In this document: positions 1 to 9,010 of the stretch, piece after piece | How positions within the stretch are numbered: position 1 is the first letter of the stretch | Layout: each line of letters begins with the position of its first letter | Assembly: GCF_018131015.1 (NCBI RefSeq) | Contig: NZ_JAFCJJ010000004.1 | Coordinates: 344,076-408,075 of the forward strand | Origin: Bradyrhizobium diazoefficiens | GTDB taxonomy: Bacteria; Pseudomonadota; Alphaproteobacteria; Rhizobiales; Xanthobacteraceae | Reading direction: 5' to 3' | Length of the DNA: 64,000 bases | The notes under the pieces: model-generated | What the model was told of the DNA's origin: nothing | Seen by the model: the letters and a program-made list of their open reading frames with translations, nothing else | The model's database searches: none | Made by a program: the position numbers and the translations under genes

Positions 1-441
1 GTGATGCAGGCCGGGCGGCCGGTCCTGGTCGTGCCCGACGGGATCAACTGGCTCGATCTGCGCAGCGTGCTCGTCGCCTGGAAGGACACTTCCGAGGCGC
101 GACGTGCGCTCACTGATGCGCTGCCGATGCTGCGCAAGGCCGGAAACGTCGTCATCGTCGAGGTCCCGGAAGACGGCGAGGATATAGCGGCGGTCACGGC
201 GCGCGTGAGGGACGTCGTCGCCTGGCTCGCCCGCCATGGCGTCGTCGCGAGCGCGCGCGTGTCGGAGGCGAGGCAAGGCGAGACCGCAGCCGCGCAACTG
301 GAGAAGGTCGCCGGCGACGTCAATGCCGGCCTGATCGTCGCCGGCGCCTACGGCCATTCGCGCTTCCGCGAGCTGATCCTCGGCGGTGTCACCGAATATC
401 TGGTCAGGCAAACCGCCCGTTGCGTGCTGCTGTCGCATTGA
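1..441 (+). CDS. Universal stress protein (UspA family), probably cut at its 5' end by the window edge
   Basis: The 146 visible residues form one Usp alpha/beta domain: a strand-helix start (VLVAWKDTSEARRALTDALP), and a C-terminal GAYGHSRFRELILGG segment matching the Usp nucleotide-binding loop G-2x-G-9x-G, though the usual G(S/T) is GG here. The C-terminus (RQTARCVLLSH) is typical. Rhizobial Usp proteins are often about 275 residues with two Usp domains, so this is likely the second half of a tandem protein, and the GTG at base 1 is probably not the true start. A CBS-domain gene follows after 35 bp on the same strand, then fixNOQP. Such stress genes commonly sit near FixK-controlled microaerobic genes, so a low-oxygen role is a reasonable inference. 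Confidence 0.8.
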   Translation: MMQAGRPVLVVPDGINWLDLRSVLVAWKDTSEARRALTDALPMLRKAGNVVIVEVPEDGEDIAAVTARVRDVVAWLARHGVVASARVSEARQGETAAAQLEKVAGDVNAGLIVAGAYGHSRFRELILGGVTEYLVRQTARCVLLSH

Positions 442-476
442 CGACCGGCTCAATTCGAACCGAGGGAGGACGGGTC

Positions 477-902
477 ATGTACAGGTTTATCGAACGGACC
501 GTCGACGGCCACATGACGCGCGACGTCAGGACGGTGCAGCGCGATCTCGACCTGCTGGCGCTCAGCGAGATGTTCGAGCGCGACGATTTCAACTCCTATC
601 CGGTCGAAGACGACGGGCAGGTCGTCGGCATCGTCACCAAGTTCGACATCCTGAAATGCTTTGCGTTCACGCCGAGCCAGATGCTGCCGCGCTACCACGA
701 GCTGATGGAACGCAAGGTCGGCGACGTCATGACGCCGGAGTTCATCTATGTCAGCCCCGACACCAGGTTGACGCGCGTGCTCCAGATCATGGTCGAGCAT
801 CGCATCAGGAGCATCATCGTGCTCGACGGGGCCCAGAAGCTGGTCGGAATCATCGCCCGCGAGGACGTCATCGCGGCGCTCAAGGCGGCCGCACGCGACT
901 GA
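477..902 (+). CDS. CBS-domain pair protein
   Basis: This is a 141-residue protein of two CBS domains and little else. CBS1 covers about residues 8-65 (motif VEDDGQVVGIVTKFDIL) and CBS2 about 80-138 (IRSIIVLDGAQKLVGIIA). CBS pairs bind adenosyl ligands and act as energy or redox sensors; no effector domain is attached, so the partner is unknown. ATG 477 is chosen because GAGGGAGGA lies six bases upstream; an ORF extension to 420 overlaps the Usp gene and lacks a ribosome site. It may be co-transcribed with the upstream Usp gene. Family assignment is secure, target is not. Confidence 0.85.
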   Translation: MYRFIERTVDGHMTRDVRTVQRDLDLLALSEMFERDDFNSYPVEDDGQVVGIVTKFDILKCFAFTPSQMLPRYHELMERKVGDVMTPEFIYVSPDTRLTRVLQIMVEHRIRSIIVLDGAQKLVGIIAREDVIAALKAAARD

Positions 903-1033
903 CGGCGGGCGGCGGGAAATCCCGCGACAACCGGGTTCCGCGAGTGGATCTGCGCGTATGCGGCGGCTGACCTAAGACATTGACGGCGTTGTCCAATTTT
1001 CGCTCGTGCGACGTTAACAAAAATTCATATCGC

Positions 1034-1047
1034 TTGATTTCAATCAA
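1034..1047 (+). promoter_or_regulatory. FixK/FNR-type box upstream of fixN
   Basis: TTGATTTCAATCAA is a perfect dyad TTGAT-N4-ATCAA matching the FixK2/FNR consensus. Its centre is 64.5 bp before the fixN ATG. A class II position (-41.5) would place the start near 1082, leaving a leader of about 23 bases. This is the expected microaerobic activator site for fixNOQP. Confidence 0.9.
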
Positions 1048-1104
1048 TTCCCCGCGGGAATGGATGTGGTTTCTGGCGCCGTGTTCTTTCAGAGAGAATC
1101 CGCG

Positions 1105-2754
1105 ATGAGCCAGCCCTCCATCTCCAAATCCATGACCATCGGTGAAAGCGGCCTGGCGGCAGTGTTCGCGGTCACCGCCTTCCTCTGCGTGATCGCCTCG
1201 GCCAAGGCGCTCGACGCGGCCTTCGCCTTCCACGCCGCGCTGAGCGCGGCGGCAAGCGTGGCCGCGGTGTTCTGCATCATCAACCGCTACTTCGACCGTC
1301 CGGCGGAGCTTGCGCCCGCGGAGATCAACGGCCGCCCCAACTACAATCTGGGTCCGGTCAAGTTCTCGTCGGTCATGGCGATGTTCTGGGGCATCGCCGG
1401 CTTCCTGGTCGGCCTCATCATCGCCTCGCAACTGGCTTGGCCCGCGCTGAACTTCGATCTGCCCTGGACCAGCTTCGGCCGCCTGCGGCCGCTGCACACC
1501 TCGGCGGTGATCTTCGCCTTCGGCGGCAACGTGCTGATCGCATCGTCCTTCTACGTCGTGCAGAGGTCGTGCCGCGTGCGCCTCGCCGGCGACCTCGCGC
1601 CGTGGTTCGTCGTGGTCGGCTACAACTTCTTCATCCTGATCGCCGGCACCGGCTATCTGCTCGGCGTCACCCAGTCCAAGGAATATGCCGAGCCGGAATG
1701 GTATGCCGATCTCTGGCTGACCATCGTCTGGGTCACCTATCTGCTCGTGTTCCTCGGCACCATCATCAAGCGCAAGGAACCGCATATCTTCGTCGCGAAC
1801 TGGTTCTATCTCGCCTTCATCGTGACCATCGCCGTGCTGCATCTCGGCAACAATCCGGCGCTTCCCGTCTCGGTGTTCGGCTCGAAATCCTACATCGCCT
1901 GGGGCGGCATCCAGGACGCCATGTTCCAGTGGTGGTACGGCCACAACGCGGTCGGCTTCTTCCTGACCGCCGGCTTCCTCGCCATCATGTACTACTTCAT
2001 CCCGAAGCGTGCCGAGCGGCCGGTCTACTCCTACCGGCTGTCGATCATCCACTTCTGGTCGCTGATCTTCCTCTACATCTGGGCCGGTCCGCACCACCTG
2101 CACTACACCGCGCTGCCGGACTGGACGCAGACGCTCGGCATGACCTTCTCGATCATGCTGTGGATGCCCTCCTGGGGCGGCATGATCAACGGCCTGATGA
2201 CGCTGTCGGGCGCCTGGGACAAGCTGCGCACCGATCCCGTGCTGCGCATGCTCGTCGTCTCGGTCGCCTTCTACGGCATGTCGACCTTCGAGGGGCCGAT
2301 GATGTCGATCAAGGTCGTCAACTCGCTCAGCCACTACACCGACTGGACCATCGGCCACGTCCATTCCGGCGCGCTCGGCTGGGTCGGCTTCGTCTCCTTC
2401 GGCGCGCTCTACTGCCTGGTGCCGTGGATCTGGAATCGCAAGGGCCTCTACAGCCTGAAGCTCGTCAACTGGCACTTCTGGATCGCCACCCTCGGCATCG
2501 TCCTCTACATCTCGGCGATGTGGGTGTCGGGCATCCTGCAGGGTCTGATGTGGCGCGCCTACACATCGCTCGGCTTCCTCGAATATTCCTTCATCGAGAC
2601 CGTCGAGGCGATGCACCCGTTCTACATCATCCGCGCCGCCGGCGGCGCGCTGTTCCTGATCGGCTCGCTGATCATGGCCTACAATCTCTGGATGACCGTT
2701 CGCGTCGGCGAGGCGGAAGTCCAGATGCCCGTCGCTCTTCAGCCGGCGGAATGA
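1105..2754 (+). CDS. fixN: cbb3-type cytochrome c oxidase subunit I
   Basis: Catalytic haem-copper subunit of the high-affinity cbb3 oxidase in the inner membrane; it reduces O2 to water and pumps protons at very low oxygen. About twelve hydrophobic helices run through 549 residues, the length usual for Bradyrhizobium FixN. Ligand motifs seen include [15 protein letters not shown] (CuB histidines) and [10 protein letters not shown] (haem ligands). ATG 1105 is chosen because it follows AGAGAGAA and gives the family length; the in-frame ATG at 1060 would add 15 poorly conserved residues. First gene of fixNOQP; fixO begins 10 bp downstream. Confidence 0.97.
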   Translation: MSQPSISKSMTIGESGLAAVFAVTAFLCVIASAKALDAAFAFHAALSAAASVAAVFCIINRYFDRPAELAPAEINGRPNYNLGPVKFSSVMAMFWGIAGFLVGLIIASQLAWPALNFDLPWTSFGRLRPLHTSAVIFAFGGNVLIASSFYVVQRSCRVRLAGDLAPWFVVVGYNFFILIAGTGYLLGVTQSKEYAEPEWYADLWLTIVWVTYLLVFLGTIIKRKEPHIFVANWFYLAFIVTIAVLHLGNNPALPVSVFGSKSYIAWGGIQDAMFQWWYGHNAVGFFLTAGFLAIMYYFIPKRAERPVYSYRLSIIHFWSLIFLYIWAGPHHLHYTALPDWTQTLGMTFSIMLWMPSWGGMINGLMTLSGAWDKLRTDPVLRMLVVSVAFYGMSTFEGPMMSIKVVNSLSHYTDWTIGHVHSGALGWVGFVSFGALYCLVPWIWNRKGLYSLKLVNWHFWIATLGIVLYISAMWVSGILQGLMWRAYTSLGFLEYSFIETVEAMHPFYIIRAAGGALFLIGSLIMAYNLWMTVRVGEAEVQMPVALQPAE

Positions 2755-2764
2755 GGAGCTTCCC

Positions 2765-3499
2765 ATGTCGTTCTGGACTCGCCATCAAGTCTTCGAAAAG
2801 AACTCGATCATCCTGGTCGTCGGCATCCTCCTGGTGATCGCGGTCGGCGGTCTCGTCGAGATCACGCCGCTGTTCTACCTCAAGAGCACGATCGAGGTGG
2901 TCGACGGCGTGCGTCCCTACACGCCGCTGGAGCTCGCCGGCCGCAACATCTACGTCCGCGAAGGCTGCTATCTCTGCCATTCGCAGATGATCCGTCCCCT
3001 GCGTGACGAGGTCGAGCGCTACGGCCACTTCTCGCTCGCCGCCGAGAGCATGTTCGACCATCCGTTCCAGTGGGGCTCGAAGCGCACAGGTCCGGACCTC
3101 GCCCGCGTCGGCGCCAAATATTCCGACGAATGGCACGTCACCCACCTGACCAATCCGCGCGCGATCGTGCCGCAGTCGGTGATGCCGGGCTATCCGTTCC
3201 TCAGCGCAACCGAGGTCGATCCGGACACGATCGCCGACCACATGCGCACGCTCAAGGCCGTCGGCGTTCCCTATACCGACGACCAGATCGCCAATGCCGG
3301 CGCCGACATGAAGGCCCAGGCCGATCCGGACAATGCCGGCAGCGACGCCTTCACCAAGCGCTATGCCAAGGCCGTGGTGCGCAATTTCGACGGCAAGACC
3401 GGCACCCCGACCGAGATGGACGCGCTGGTCGCGTACCTGCAGATGCTCGGCACGCTGGTCGACTTCAAGCTCTACAACGAGAAAGCCAATCTTCGCTGA
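2765..3499 (+). CDS. fixO: cbb3-type oxidase subunit II, monohaem cytochrome c
   Basis: Membrane-anchored monohaem cytochrome c that passes electrons towards FixN. An N-terminal transmembrane anchor covers about residues 16-40 ([20 protein letters not shown]). The single c-type haem motif CYLCH is at about residues 68-72, and the distal Met is likely in [10 protein letters not shown]. Length 244 residues equals that of the rhizobial family. It lies 10 bp after fixN and 12 bp before fixQ in one operon. Confidence 0.97.
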   Translation: MSFWTRHQVFEKNSIILVVGILLVIAVGGLVEITPLFYLKSTIEVVDGVRPYTPLELAGRNIYVREGCYLCHSQMIRPLRDEVERYGHFSLAAESMFDHPFQWGSKRTGPDLARVGAKYSDEWHVTHLTNPRAIVPQSVMPGYPFLSATEVDPDTIADHMRTLKAVGVPYTDDQIANAGADMKAQADPDNAGSDAFTKRYAKAVVRNFDGKTGTPTEMDALVAYLQMLGTLVDFKLYNEKANLR

Positions 3500-3511
3500 G
3501 AAGGCATCACG

Positions 3512-3676
3512 ATGAAAGCCATCCTGACACTCGACAATCTCGCATCCGGTCTCGTCACCACGATCTGGACGCCGATCTTCGTCGCGATCTTTCTCGCGAT
3601 CATCGCCTACGCATTCTGGCCCCGCAACAAGGCCGCGTTCGACGAAGCTGCAAACCTGCCGCTGCGGGAGGAGTAA
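3512..3676 (+). CDS. fixQ: cbb3-type oxidase small subunit
   Basis: Very short gene (54 residues). The protein has one transmembrane helix (about residues 15-36, rich in I, F, A), then a charged tail NKAAFDEAANLPLREE, which is the standard CcoQ/FixQ layout. It stabilises association of FixP with the FixNO core. It begins 12 bp after the fixO stop and ends 6 bp before the fixP start. Position, size and topology make the call firm although such short proteins carry little sequence signal. Confidence 0.93.
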   Translation: MKAILTLDNLASGLVTTIWTPIFVAIFLAIIAYAFWPRNKAAFDEAANLPLREE

Positions 3677-3682
3677 GAGATC

Positions 3683-4558
3683 ATGACCGATCATCACGGC
3701 GAGTTCGATTCCGTCTCCGGCAGGTCCACGACCGGACATGAATGGGACGGCATCAAGGAGCTCAACACGCCGCTGCCGCGCTGGTGGCTGATCACCTTCT
3801 ACCTCACCATCGTCTGGGCGATCGCCTACTGGGTCGTGTATCCGGCCTGGCCGCTGATCTCGAGCAATACCACAGGCCTGTTCGGCTACTCCTCGCGCGC
3901 CGACGTCGCGGTCGAGCTCGCCAATCTCGAGAAGATCCGCGGTGACAAGATGGCGGCGCTGGGCGCGGCCTCGCTCGCCGACATCGAGAAGGATCCGGCG
4001 CTGCTGGCGCTGGCGCGCGCCAAGGGCAAGACCGTGTTCGGCGACAATTGCGCGCCGTGCCACGGCTCCGGCGGCGCCGGCGCCAAGGGGTTCCCGAACC
4101 TCAACGACGACGACTGGCTGTGGGGCGGCACGCTCGACCAGATCATGCAGACCATCCAGTACGGCGCGCGCTCCGGCCACGCCAAGACGCATGAAGGCCA
4201 GATGCTCGCCTTCGGCAAGGACGGCGTGCTGAAGCCGGACGAGATCGTCACCGTCGCCAATTACGTTCGCGCGTTGTCGGGCCTGTCGACCCGCAAGGGC
4301 TATGACGCGGCCAAGGGCGAGAAGATCTTCGTGGAGAATTGCGTGGCGTGCCACGGCGATGGCGGCAAGGGCAACCAGGAGATGGGCGCACCGAACCTGA
4401 CCGACAAGATCTGGCTCTATGGCTCGGACGAGGCGAACCTGATCGAGACCATCGCCCAGGGCCGCGCCGGCGTCATGCCGGCCTGGGAAGGGCGGCTCGA
4501 CCCCGCCACCATCAAGGCGATGGCGGTCTACGTCCATTCGCTGGGCGGCGGCAAATAG
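3683..4558 (+). CDS. fixP: cbb3-type oxidase subunit III, dihaem cytochrome c
   Basis: Dihaem cytochrome c that receives electrons from the bc1 complex or soluble cytochromes. A soluble N-terminus is followed by one membrane helix (about residues 36-58, WLITFYLTIVWAIAYWVVYP) and two class I cytochrome domains with CAPCH near residue 123 and CVACH near residue 220. The distal methionine segments are visible (GVMPAWEGRL for the second). 291 residues, the family length. Last gene of fixNOQP; 123 bp separate it from fixG, including a second FixK box. Confidence 0.96.
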   Translation: MTDHHGEFDSVSGRSTTGHEWDGIKELNTPLPRWWLITFYLTIVWAIAYWVVYPAWPLISSNTTGLFGYSSRADVAVELANLEKIRGDKMAALGAASLADIEKDPALLALARAKGKTVFGDNCAPCHGSGGAGAKGFPNLNDDDWLWGGTLDQIMQTIQYGARSGHAKTHEGQMLAFGKDGVLKPDEIVTVANYVRALSGLSTRKGYDAAKGEKIFVENCVACHGDGGKGNQEMGAPNLTDKIWLYGSDEANLIETIAQGRAGVMPAWEGRLDPATIKAMAVYVHSLGGGK

Positions 4559-4598
4559 CCGATCGGCGGCAGGCGGGGGCGAACTAAAATGCCTCCGC

Positions 4599-4612
4599 TT
4601 GCGCTGGATCAA
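4599..4612 (+). promoter_or_regulatory. FixK-type box upstream of fixG
   Basis: TTGCGCTGGATCAA fits the Bradyrhizobium FixK2 pattern TTG(A/C)-N6-(T/G)CAA but is less symmetric than the fixN box. Its centre is about 76 bp before the fixG GTG. It suggests that fixGHIS has its own microaerobic promoter and does not rely only on read-through from fixNOQP. Confidence 0.72.
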
Positions 4613-4681
4613 GCCACGCGGCGGCGCCGGGTCTAGGTTGAATCGCACCTTTCGAGACCATCTCCAGCGGCGAACAGGACC

Positions 4682-6136
4682 GTGAGCGCGAACGAATTCA
4701 CATCGGACGACGACTACGGGCCGCTCTATGCCGCTCGCAAGAAGGTCTATCCCCAGAGCGTCTCCGGCACCTTCCGCCGCGTCAAATGGGGCCTGATGGC
4801 CTTTTGCCTCGGCGTCTACTACTTCCTGCCCTTCGTGCGCTGGAACCGGGGCATCGGCGCCCCCAGCCAGGCGGTGCTGATCGACCTGCCCAACAGCCGC
4901 TTCTATTTCTTCTTCATCGAGCTTTGGCCGCAGGAGGTCTACTACTTCACCGGCCTGTTGATCGTGGCCGCGGTGGCGCTGTTCCTGATGAACTCCGTCG
5001 GCGGCCGCATCTGGTGCGGCTATCTCTGTCCGCAGACGGTGTGGACCGACCTGTTCTACGCGGTCGAGCGCTTCGTCGAAGGCGATCGCCGCGAGCGGAT
5101 GCGGAAGGACAACGCGGCTGACGGGTTGTCGCTGCGGCGGGTCTATGAGATCGTGCTCAAGAACGCGATCTGGCTTCTGATCGCATGGTGGACCGGCGGC
5201 GCCTGGGTGCTCTATTTCGCCGACGCCCCGACCCTGGTGAAGCAGCTCCTCACGTTCCAGGCGCCGATGGTCGCCTATATCTGGATCGGCATCCTGACCG
5301 CGACGACCTTCGTGCTCGCCGGCTACATGCGCGAGCAGGTCTGCACCTATATGTGCCCGTGGCCGCGCATCCAGGCCGCGCTGACCGACGAATGGGCGCT
5401 CAACGTCACCTACCGCTACGACCGCGGCGAGAAGCGCACCTCGGTCAAGAAGGCCGCCGAGCTGCGCGCGCTCGGCCAGCCGGTCGGCGATTGCGTCGAC
5501 TGCTATCAATGCGTCGCGGTGTGCCCGACCGGCATCGACATCCGCAACGGGCCGCAGCTCGAATGCATCCAGTGCGGGCTCTGCATCGACGCCTGCGACA
5601 ACGTGATGACCAAGATCGGCCGGCCGAAGCGGCTGATCGGCTACGACAACGACATCAACATCCAGCGCCGCCAGGACGGCAAGGCGCCGGTCTACCGCAT
5701 CATCCGGCCCCGCACCATCGTCTACAGCGCGATCATCGCGGCGGTCGGCGGCATCATGCTCTACGTGCTCGCGACCCGCACCCTGCTCGACGTCAACGTG
5801 CTGCACGACCGCAATCCGCTCGCCGTCAAGCTCAGCGACGGCTCGATCCGCAACGCCTATACGGTCCGGCTGCTGAACAAGAGCGGCTATGACCGCGTCG
5901 TCGCGATCGACGCGGAGGGGCCCGTCAACGCGACGCTTCACGTCGTCGGCGCCGATTCGGTGACGCCGGACCGGCCGATGGTCGTGATTCCGCGCGACTC
6001 CACCAGCGAGTTGCGGGTGCTCGTCACCGCGCCGGCGGAAAGCAATCCGGAGAAGTCGATCCCGGTCCGCTTCCACGTCACCGACATCGGGCTCGGCGAG
6101 GCCGCGTCCGCCACCGACAATTTCGTCTCGCCGTAA
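4682..6136 (+). CDS. fixG: cbb3 oxidase assembly ferredoxin-like protein (CcoG/RdxA family)
   Basis: Membrane protein with cubane iron-sulfur motifs needed for copper handling during cbb3 maturation. Several membrane helices are seen before residue 220, with conserved CGYLCPQTVW and CTYMCPWPR segments. Two [4Fe-4S] ferredoxin motifs follow (CVDCYQCVAVCP and CIQCGLCIDAC). A further helix near residue 350 leads to a periplasmic Ig-like tail. GTG 4682 is the start; 484 residues is normal for the family. fixH follows after 17 bp. Confidence 0.95.
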   Translation: MSANEFTSDDDYGPLYAARKKVYPQSVSGTFRRVKWGLMAFCLGVYYFLPFVRWNRGIGAPSQAVLIDLPNSRFYFFFIELWPQEVYYFTGLLIVAAVALFLMNSVGGRIWCGYLCPQTVWTDLFYAVERFVEGDRRERMRKDNAADGLSLRRVYEIVLKNAIWLLIAWWTGGAWVLYFADAPTLVKQLLTFQAPMVAYIWIGILTATTFVLAGYMREQVCTYMCPWPRIQAALTDEWALNVTYRYDRGEKRTSVKKAAELRALGQPVGDCVDCYQCVAVCPTGIDIRNGPQLECIQCGLCIDACDNVMTKIGRPKRLIGYDNDINIQRRQDGKAPVYRIIRPRTIVYSAIIAAVGGIMLYVLATRTLLDVNVLHDRNPLAVKLSDGSIRNAYTVRLLNKSGYDRVVAIDAEGPVNATLHVVGADSVTPDRPMVVIPRDSTSELRVLVTAPAESNPEKSIPVRFHVTDIGLGEAASATDNFVSP

Positions 6137-6153
6137 GGGTTCAGGAGAGCGCC

Positions 6154-6639
6154 ATGGCATCCAAGCCGCTGACCGGGACCAAGGTGTTCCTGATGCTGGT
6201 CGCCTTCTTCGGCGTCGTGATCGGCGTCAACGGGATCATGATGAAGCTCGCGATCGCGACCCTGCCGGGCACCGACGTCGACAGCCCCTATGCCGCGGGC
6301 CTCGTCTATGACCGCGAGATCGCGGCGGCGCAGGACCAGGCCGCGCGGAAATGGGACGTCAGTGCCCATATCGAGCGCGGTCGCGATGGCGCGGCCACCT
6401 TGCGGGTCGAGGCGCGCGATGCGAGCGGCCGACCGCTGGCCGGCCTGAAATTCGGCGGCCGCCTGGAGCGGCCGACCGACAAGCGCGCTGATCTTGCGGT
6501 CGAGCTCAGCGAAGCCGGCAGCGGCGTCTATCGCGGCAGTGCTGCGTCCGTCGCGCCGGGCCAGTGGGACCTCGTGATCGAGGGCGAGGCGCGCGGGGCG
6601 CGCGTCTTCCTGTCGCGCAACCGCGTCATCCTGAACTGA
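6154..6639 (+). CDS. fixH: cbb3 oxidase assembly protein FixH
   Basis: 161-residue protein with one N-terminal membrane helix (about residues 8-30, KVFLMLVAFFGVVIGVNG) and a periplasmic beta-rich domain containing the typical YAAGLVYDREIAAA segment. FixH family members work with the FixI copper ATPase in cbb3 biogenesis; the biochemical role is not settled. The ribosome site GGAGAG precedes ATG 6154. It ends 11 bp before fixI in an apparent single operon. Confidence 0.93.
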   Translation: MASKPLTGTKVFLMLVAFFGVVIGVNGIMMKLAIATLPGTDVDSPYAAGLVYDREIAAAQDQAARKWDVSAHIERGRDGAATLRVEARDASGRPLAGLKFGGRLERPTDKRADLAVELSEAGSGVYRGSAASVAPGQWDLVIEGEARGARVFLSRNRVILN

Positions 6640-6650
6640 GGTACGCCGGC

Positions 6651-8843
6651 ATGCAGGTGACGCGTGATTTCTCCCACTATGTCCGCGCCGCGGGCGAGGG
6701 TATCGACCACATCGATCTCGCCATCGAGGGCGTTCATTGCGCCGGCTGCATGGCCAAGATCGAGCGCGGGCTCTCCGCCATGCCCGACGTGACGCTGGCG
6801 CGCGTCAATCTCACCGACCGGCGCGTCGCGCTGGAGTGGAAGCAGGGCACGCTCGACCCTGGCAGCTTCATCGACCGGCTCGAGGAGCTCGGCTACAAGG
6901 CTTATCCTTTCGAGACCGAGAGCGCGGAGACGACCGAGGTCGCCGAATCCCGCTTCCTGCTGCGCTGTCTCGGCGTCGCCGCGTTCGCCACCATGAACGT
7001 GATGATGCTGTCGATCCCGGTGTGGTCGGGCAACGTCTCGGACATGCTGCCCGAGCAGCGCGACTTCTTCCACTGGCTGTCGGCGCTGATCGCGCTGCCG
7101 GCGGCGGCCTATGCCGGCCAGCCGTTCTTCCGCTCGGCCTGGCGCGCGCTGTCGGCGAAGACCACCAACATGGACGTTCCGATCTCGATCGGTGTGATCC
7201 TCGCGCTCGGCATGTCCGTGGTCGAGACCATCCATCACGCCGAGCATGCCTATTTCGACGCGGCGATCATGCTGCTCACCTTCCTGCTGGTCGGCCGCGT
7301 CCTCGACCAGAACATGCGGCGGCGGACCCGCGCGGTCGCCGGCAATCTCGCCGCGCTGAAGGCGGAGACGGCGGCCAAATTCGTCGGGCCGGACGAAATC
7401 TCGCAGGTGCCGGTGGCCGCGATCCATCCCGGCGACATCGTGCTGCTGCGCCCCGGCGAGCGCTGCGCGGTCGACGGCACCGTCATCGACGGCCGTTCCG
7501 AGATCGACCAGAGCCTGATCACCGGCGAGACGCTCTATGTCCGGGCCGCCCACGGCACGCCGGTCTATGCCGGATCGATGAACATCTCGGGCACGGTGCG
7601 GGTGCGGGTTTCGGCGGCGTCCGAGGCGACGCTGCTCGCCGAGATCACGCGGCTGCTCGACAATGCGCTCGCCGCGCGCTCGCGCTACATGCGGCTCGCC
7701 GACCGCGCCTCGCGGCTCTATGCGCCGGTGGTGCATGCGACCGCGCTTCTCACCATTCTGGGCTGGGTCGTGTTCGGCGCGAGCTGGCATGATGCGATCG
7801 TGACGGGTGTCGCCGTTCTGATCATCACCTGTCCCTGCGCGCTCGGCCTTGCGATTCCAACCGTGCAGACGGTGGCCTCGGGCGCGATGTTCAAGTCCGG
7901 CGTGCTGCTCAATTCCGGCGATGCCATCGAGCGGCTGGCCGAGGCCGACCATGTCATCTTCGACAAGACCGGCACGCTCACGCTGCCGGATCTCGAAGTG
8001 ACCAATGCGGCCGCCATTCCCGCAGACATCTTCGAGCTCGCGGGCCGGCTCGCGCTGTCGAGCCATCATCCCGTGGCCGCCGCGGTCGCGCAGGCGGCCG
8101 CCGCGAAGTCGCCGGTCGTCGGCGCGGTCGAGGAGGCCGGGCAGGGCGTGCGCGCGAGTGTGGACGGGGTCGAGCTTCGTCTCGGCCGGCCGTCCTTCTG
8201 CGGCGCGGAGGCGCTGGTGGACGGTGCGACTCGTGGCGATCCCGAGGCGTCCATCGTGGCCTTCAGCAAGGGCAACGACAAGTTCGTCCTGGCGGTGCGC
8301 CAGGGCCTGCGCCCGGATGCCCAGGCCGTGATTGCGGCGCTGAAGGAACGCGACGTCGGCCTCGAGATTCTCTCCGGCGACCGCGAGCCGGCGGTGAAGG
8401 CGGCCGCCCATGCGCTCGGCATCGGCGAGTGGCGCGCCGGCGTCACGCCGGCCGACAAGATCGCACGGATCGAGGAGCTGAAGCGGCGTGGCACCAGGGT
8501 GCTGATGGTCGGCGACGGCATGAACGACGCACCGTCGCTGGCTGCGGCCCATGTCTCGATGTCGCCGATTTCGGCCGCCCATCTCAGCCAGGCGACGGCG
8601 GATCTCGTCTTCCTCGGCCGGCCGCTGGCGCCCGTCGTTACCGCCATCGACTCGGCGCGAACGGCGCTGCGGCTGATGCGGCAGAATCTGTGGCTTGCGG
8701 TCGGCTACAATGTGCTGGCGGTGCCGGTTGCGATCAGCGGCGTCGTGACGCCCCTGATTGCGGCGGCCGCCATGAGCGGATCGTCGATCCTGGTCATGCT
8801 GAACGCGCTGCGGGCGCGCGGCCGCGCGCGGGAGATGGTGTGA
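6651..8843 (+). CDS. fixI: Copper-transporting P1B-type ATPase for cbb3 assembly
   Basis: P-type ATPase of the CcoI/CopA2 group, which exports copper for the oxidase active site. An N-terminal metal-binding domain has CAGC at residues 30-33. The intramembrane CPC motif is at about residues 394-396, the phosphorylation motif DKTGTLT at about 438, and the hinge GDGMNDAPS at about 621. ATG 6651 gives 730 residues, the usual rhizobial FixI length; an upstream in-frame start lies inside fixH and is rejected. Its stop overlaps the fixS start (TGATG), implying translational coupling. Confidence 0.96.
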   Translation: MQVTRDFSHYVRAAGEGIDHIDLAIEGVHCAGCMAKIERGLSAMPDVTLARVNLTDRRVALEWKQGTLDPGSFIDRLEELGYKAYPFETESAETTEVAESRFLLRCLGVAAFATMNVMMLSIPVWSGNVSDMLPEQRDFFHWLSALIALPAAAYAGQPFFRSAWRALSAKTTNMDVPISIGVILALGMSVVETIHHAEHAYFDAAIMLLTFLLVGRVLDQNMRRRTRAVAGNLAALKAETAAKFVGPDEISQVPVAAIHPGDIVLLRPGERCAVDGTVIDGRSEIDQSLITGETLYVRAAHGTPVYAGSMNISGTVRVRVSAASEATLLAEITRLLDNALAARSRYMRLADRASRLYAPVVHATALLTILGWVVFGASWHDAIVTGVAVLIITCPCALGLAIPTVQTVASGAMFKSGVLLNSGDAIERLAEADHVIFDKTGTLTLPDLEVTNAAAIPADIFELAGRLALSSHHPVAAAVAQAAAAKSPVVGAVEEAGQGVRASVDGVELRLGRPSFCGAEALVDGATRGDPEASIVAFSKGNDKFVLAVRQGLRPDAQAVIAALKERDVGLEILSGDREPAVKAAAHALGIGEWRAGVTPADKIARIEELKRRGTRVLMVGDGMNDAPSLAAAHVSMSPISAAHLSQATADLVFLGRPLAPVVTAIDSARTALRLMRQNLWLAVGYNVLAVPVAISGVVTPLIAAAAMSGSSILVMLNALRARGRAREMV

Positions 8844-9010
8844 TGGAGATCCTGGTCATCCTGGTTCCGCTGGCGCTGATGCTCGGCCTTGCGGGCCTTG
8901 CTGCCTTCCTCTGGTCGCTGAAGAGCGGCCAGTATGACGATCTCGACGGCGCCGCCTGGCGGGCGATCGCCGACGACGATCCGCCGCCGGAGGCGCCGGC
9001 CAAGCGTTAG
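8843..9010 (+). CDS. fixS: cbb3 oxidase maturation protein FixS/CcoS
   Basis: 55-residue protein with one N-terminal helix (about residues 3-25, ILVILVPLALMLGLAGLAAF) followed by the CcoS signature WSLKSGQYDDLDGAAWRAI. It is required for cofactor insertion into cbb3 oxidase. The start overlaps the fixI stop by one base. Its last bases overlap the end of the convergent MFS gene by 4 bp, so no terminator fits between the two. Confidence 0.94.
   Translation: MEILVILVPLALMLGLAGLAAFLWSLKSGQYDDLDGAAWRAIADDDPPPEAPAKR

Noticed and set aside
1060..1104. Upstream in-frame ATG for fixN
   Set aside because: It gives a protein longer than the family and has no ribosome site; 1105 gives the usual 549 residues.
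880..6160. Very long minus-strand open frames opposite the fix genes
   Set aside because: They are antisense to clear fix genes, rich in Arg, Asp, Gly and His with no family features; typical of GC-rich codon-position shadows.
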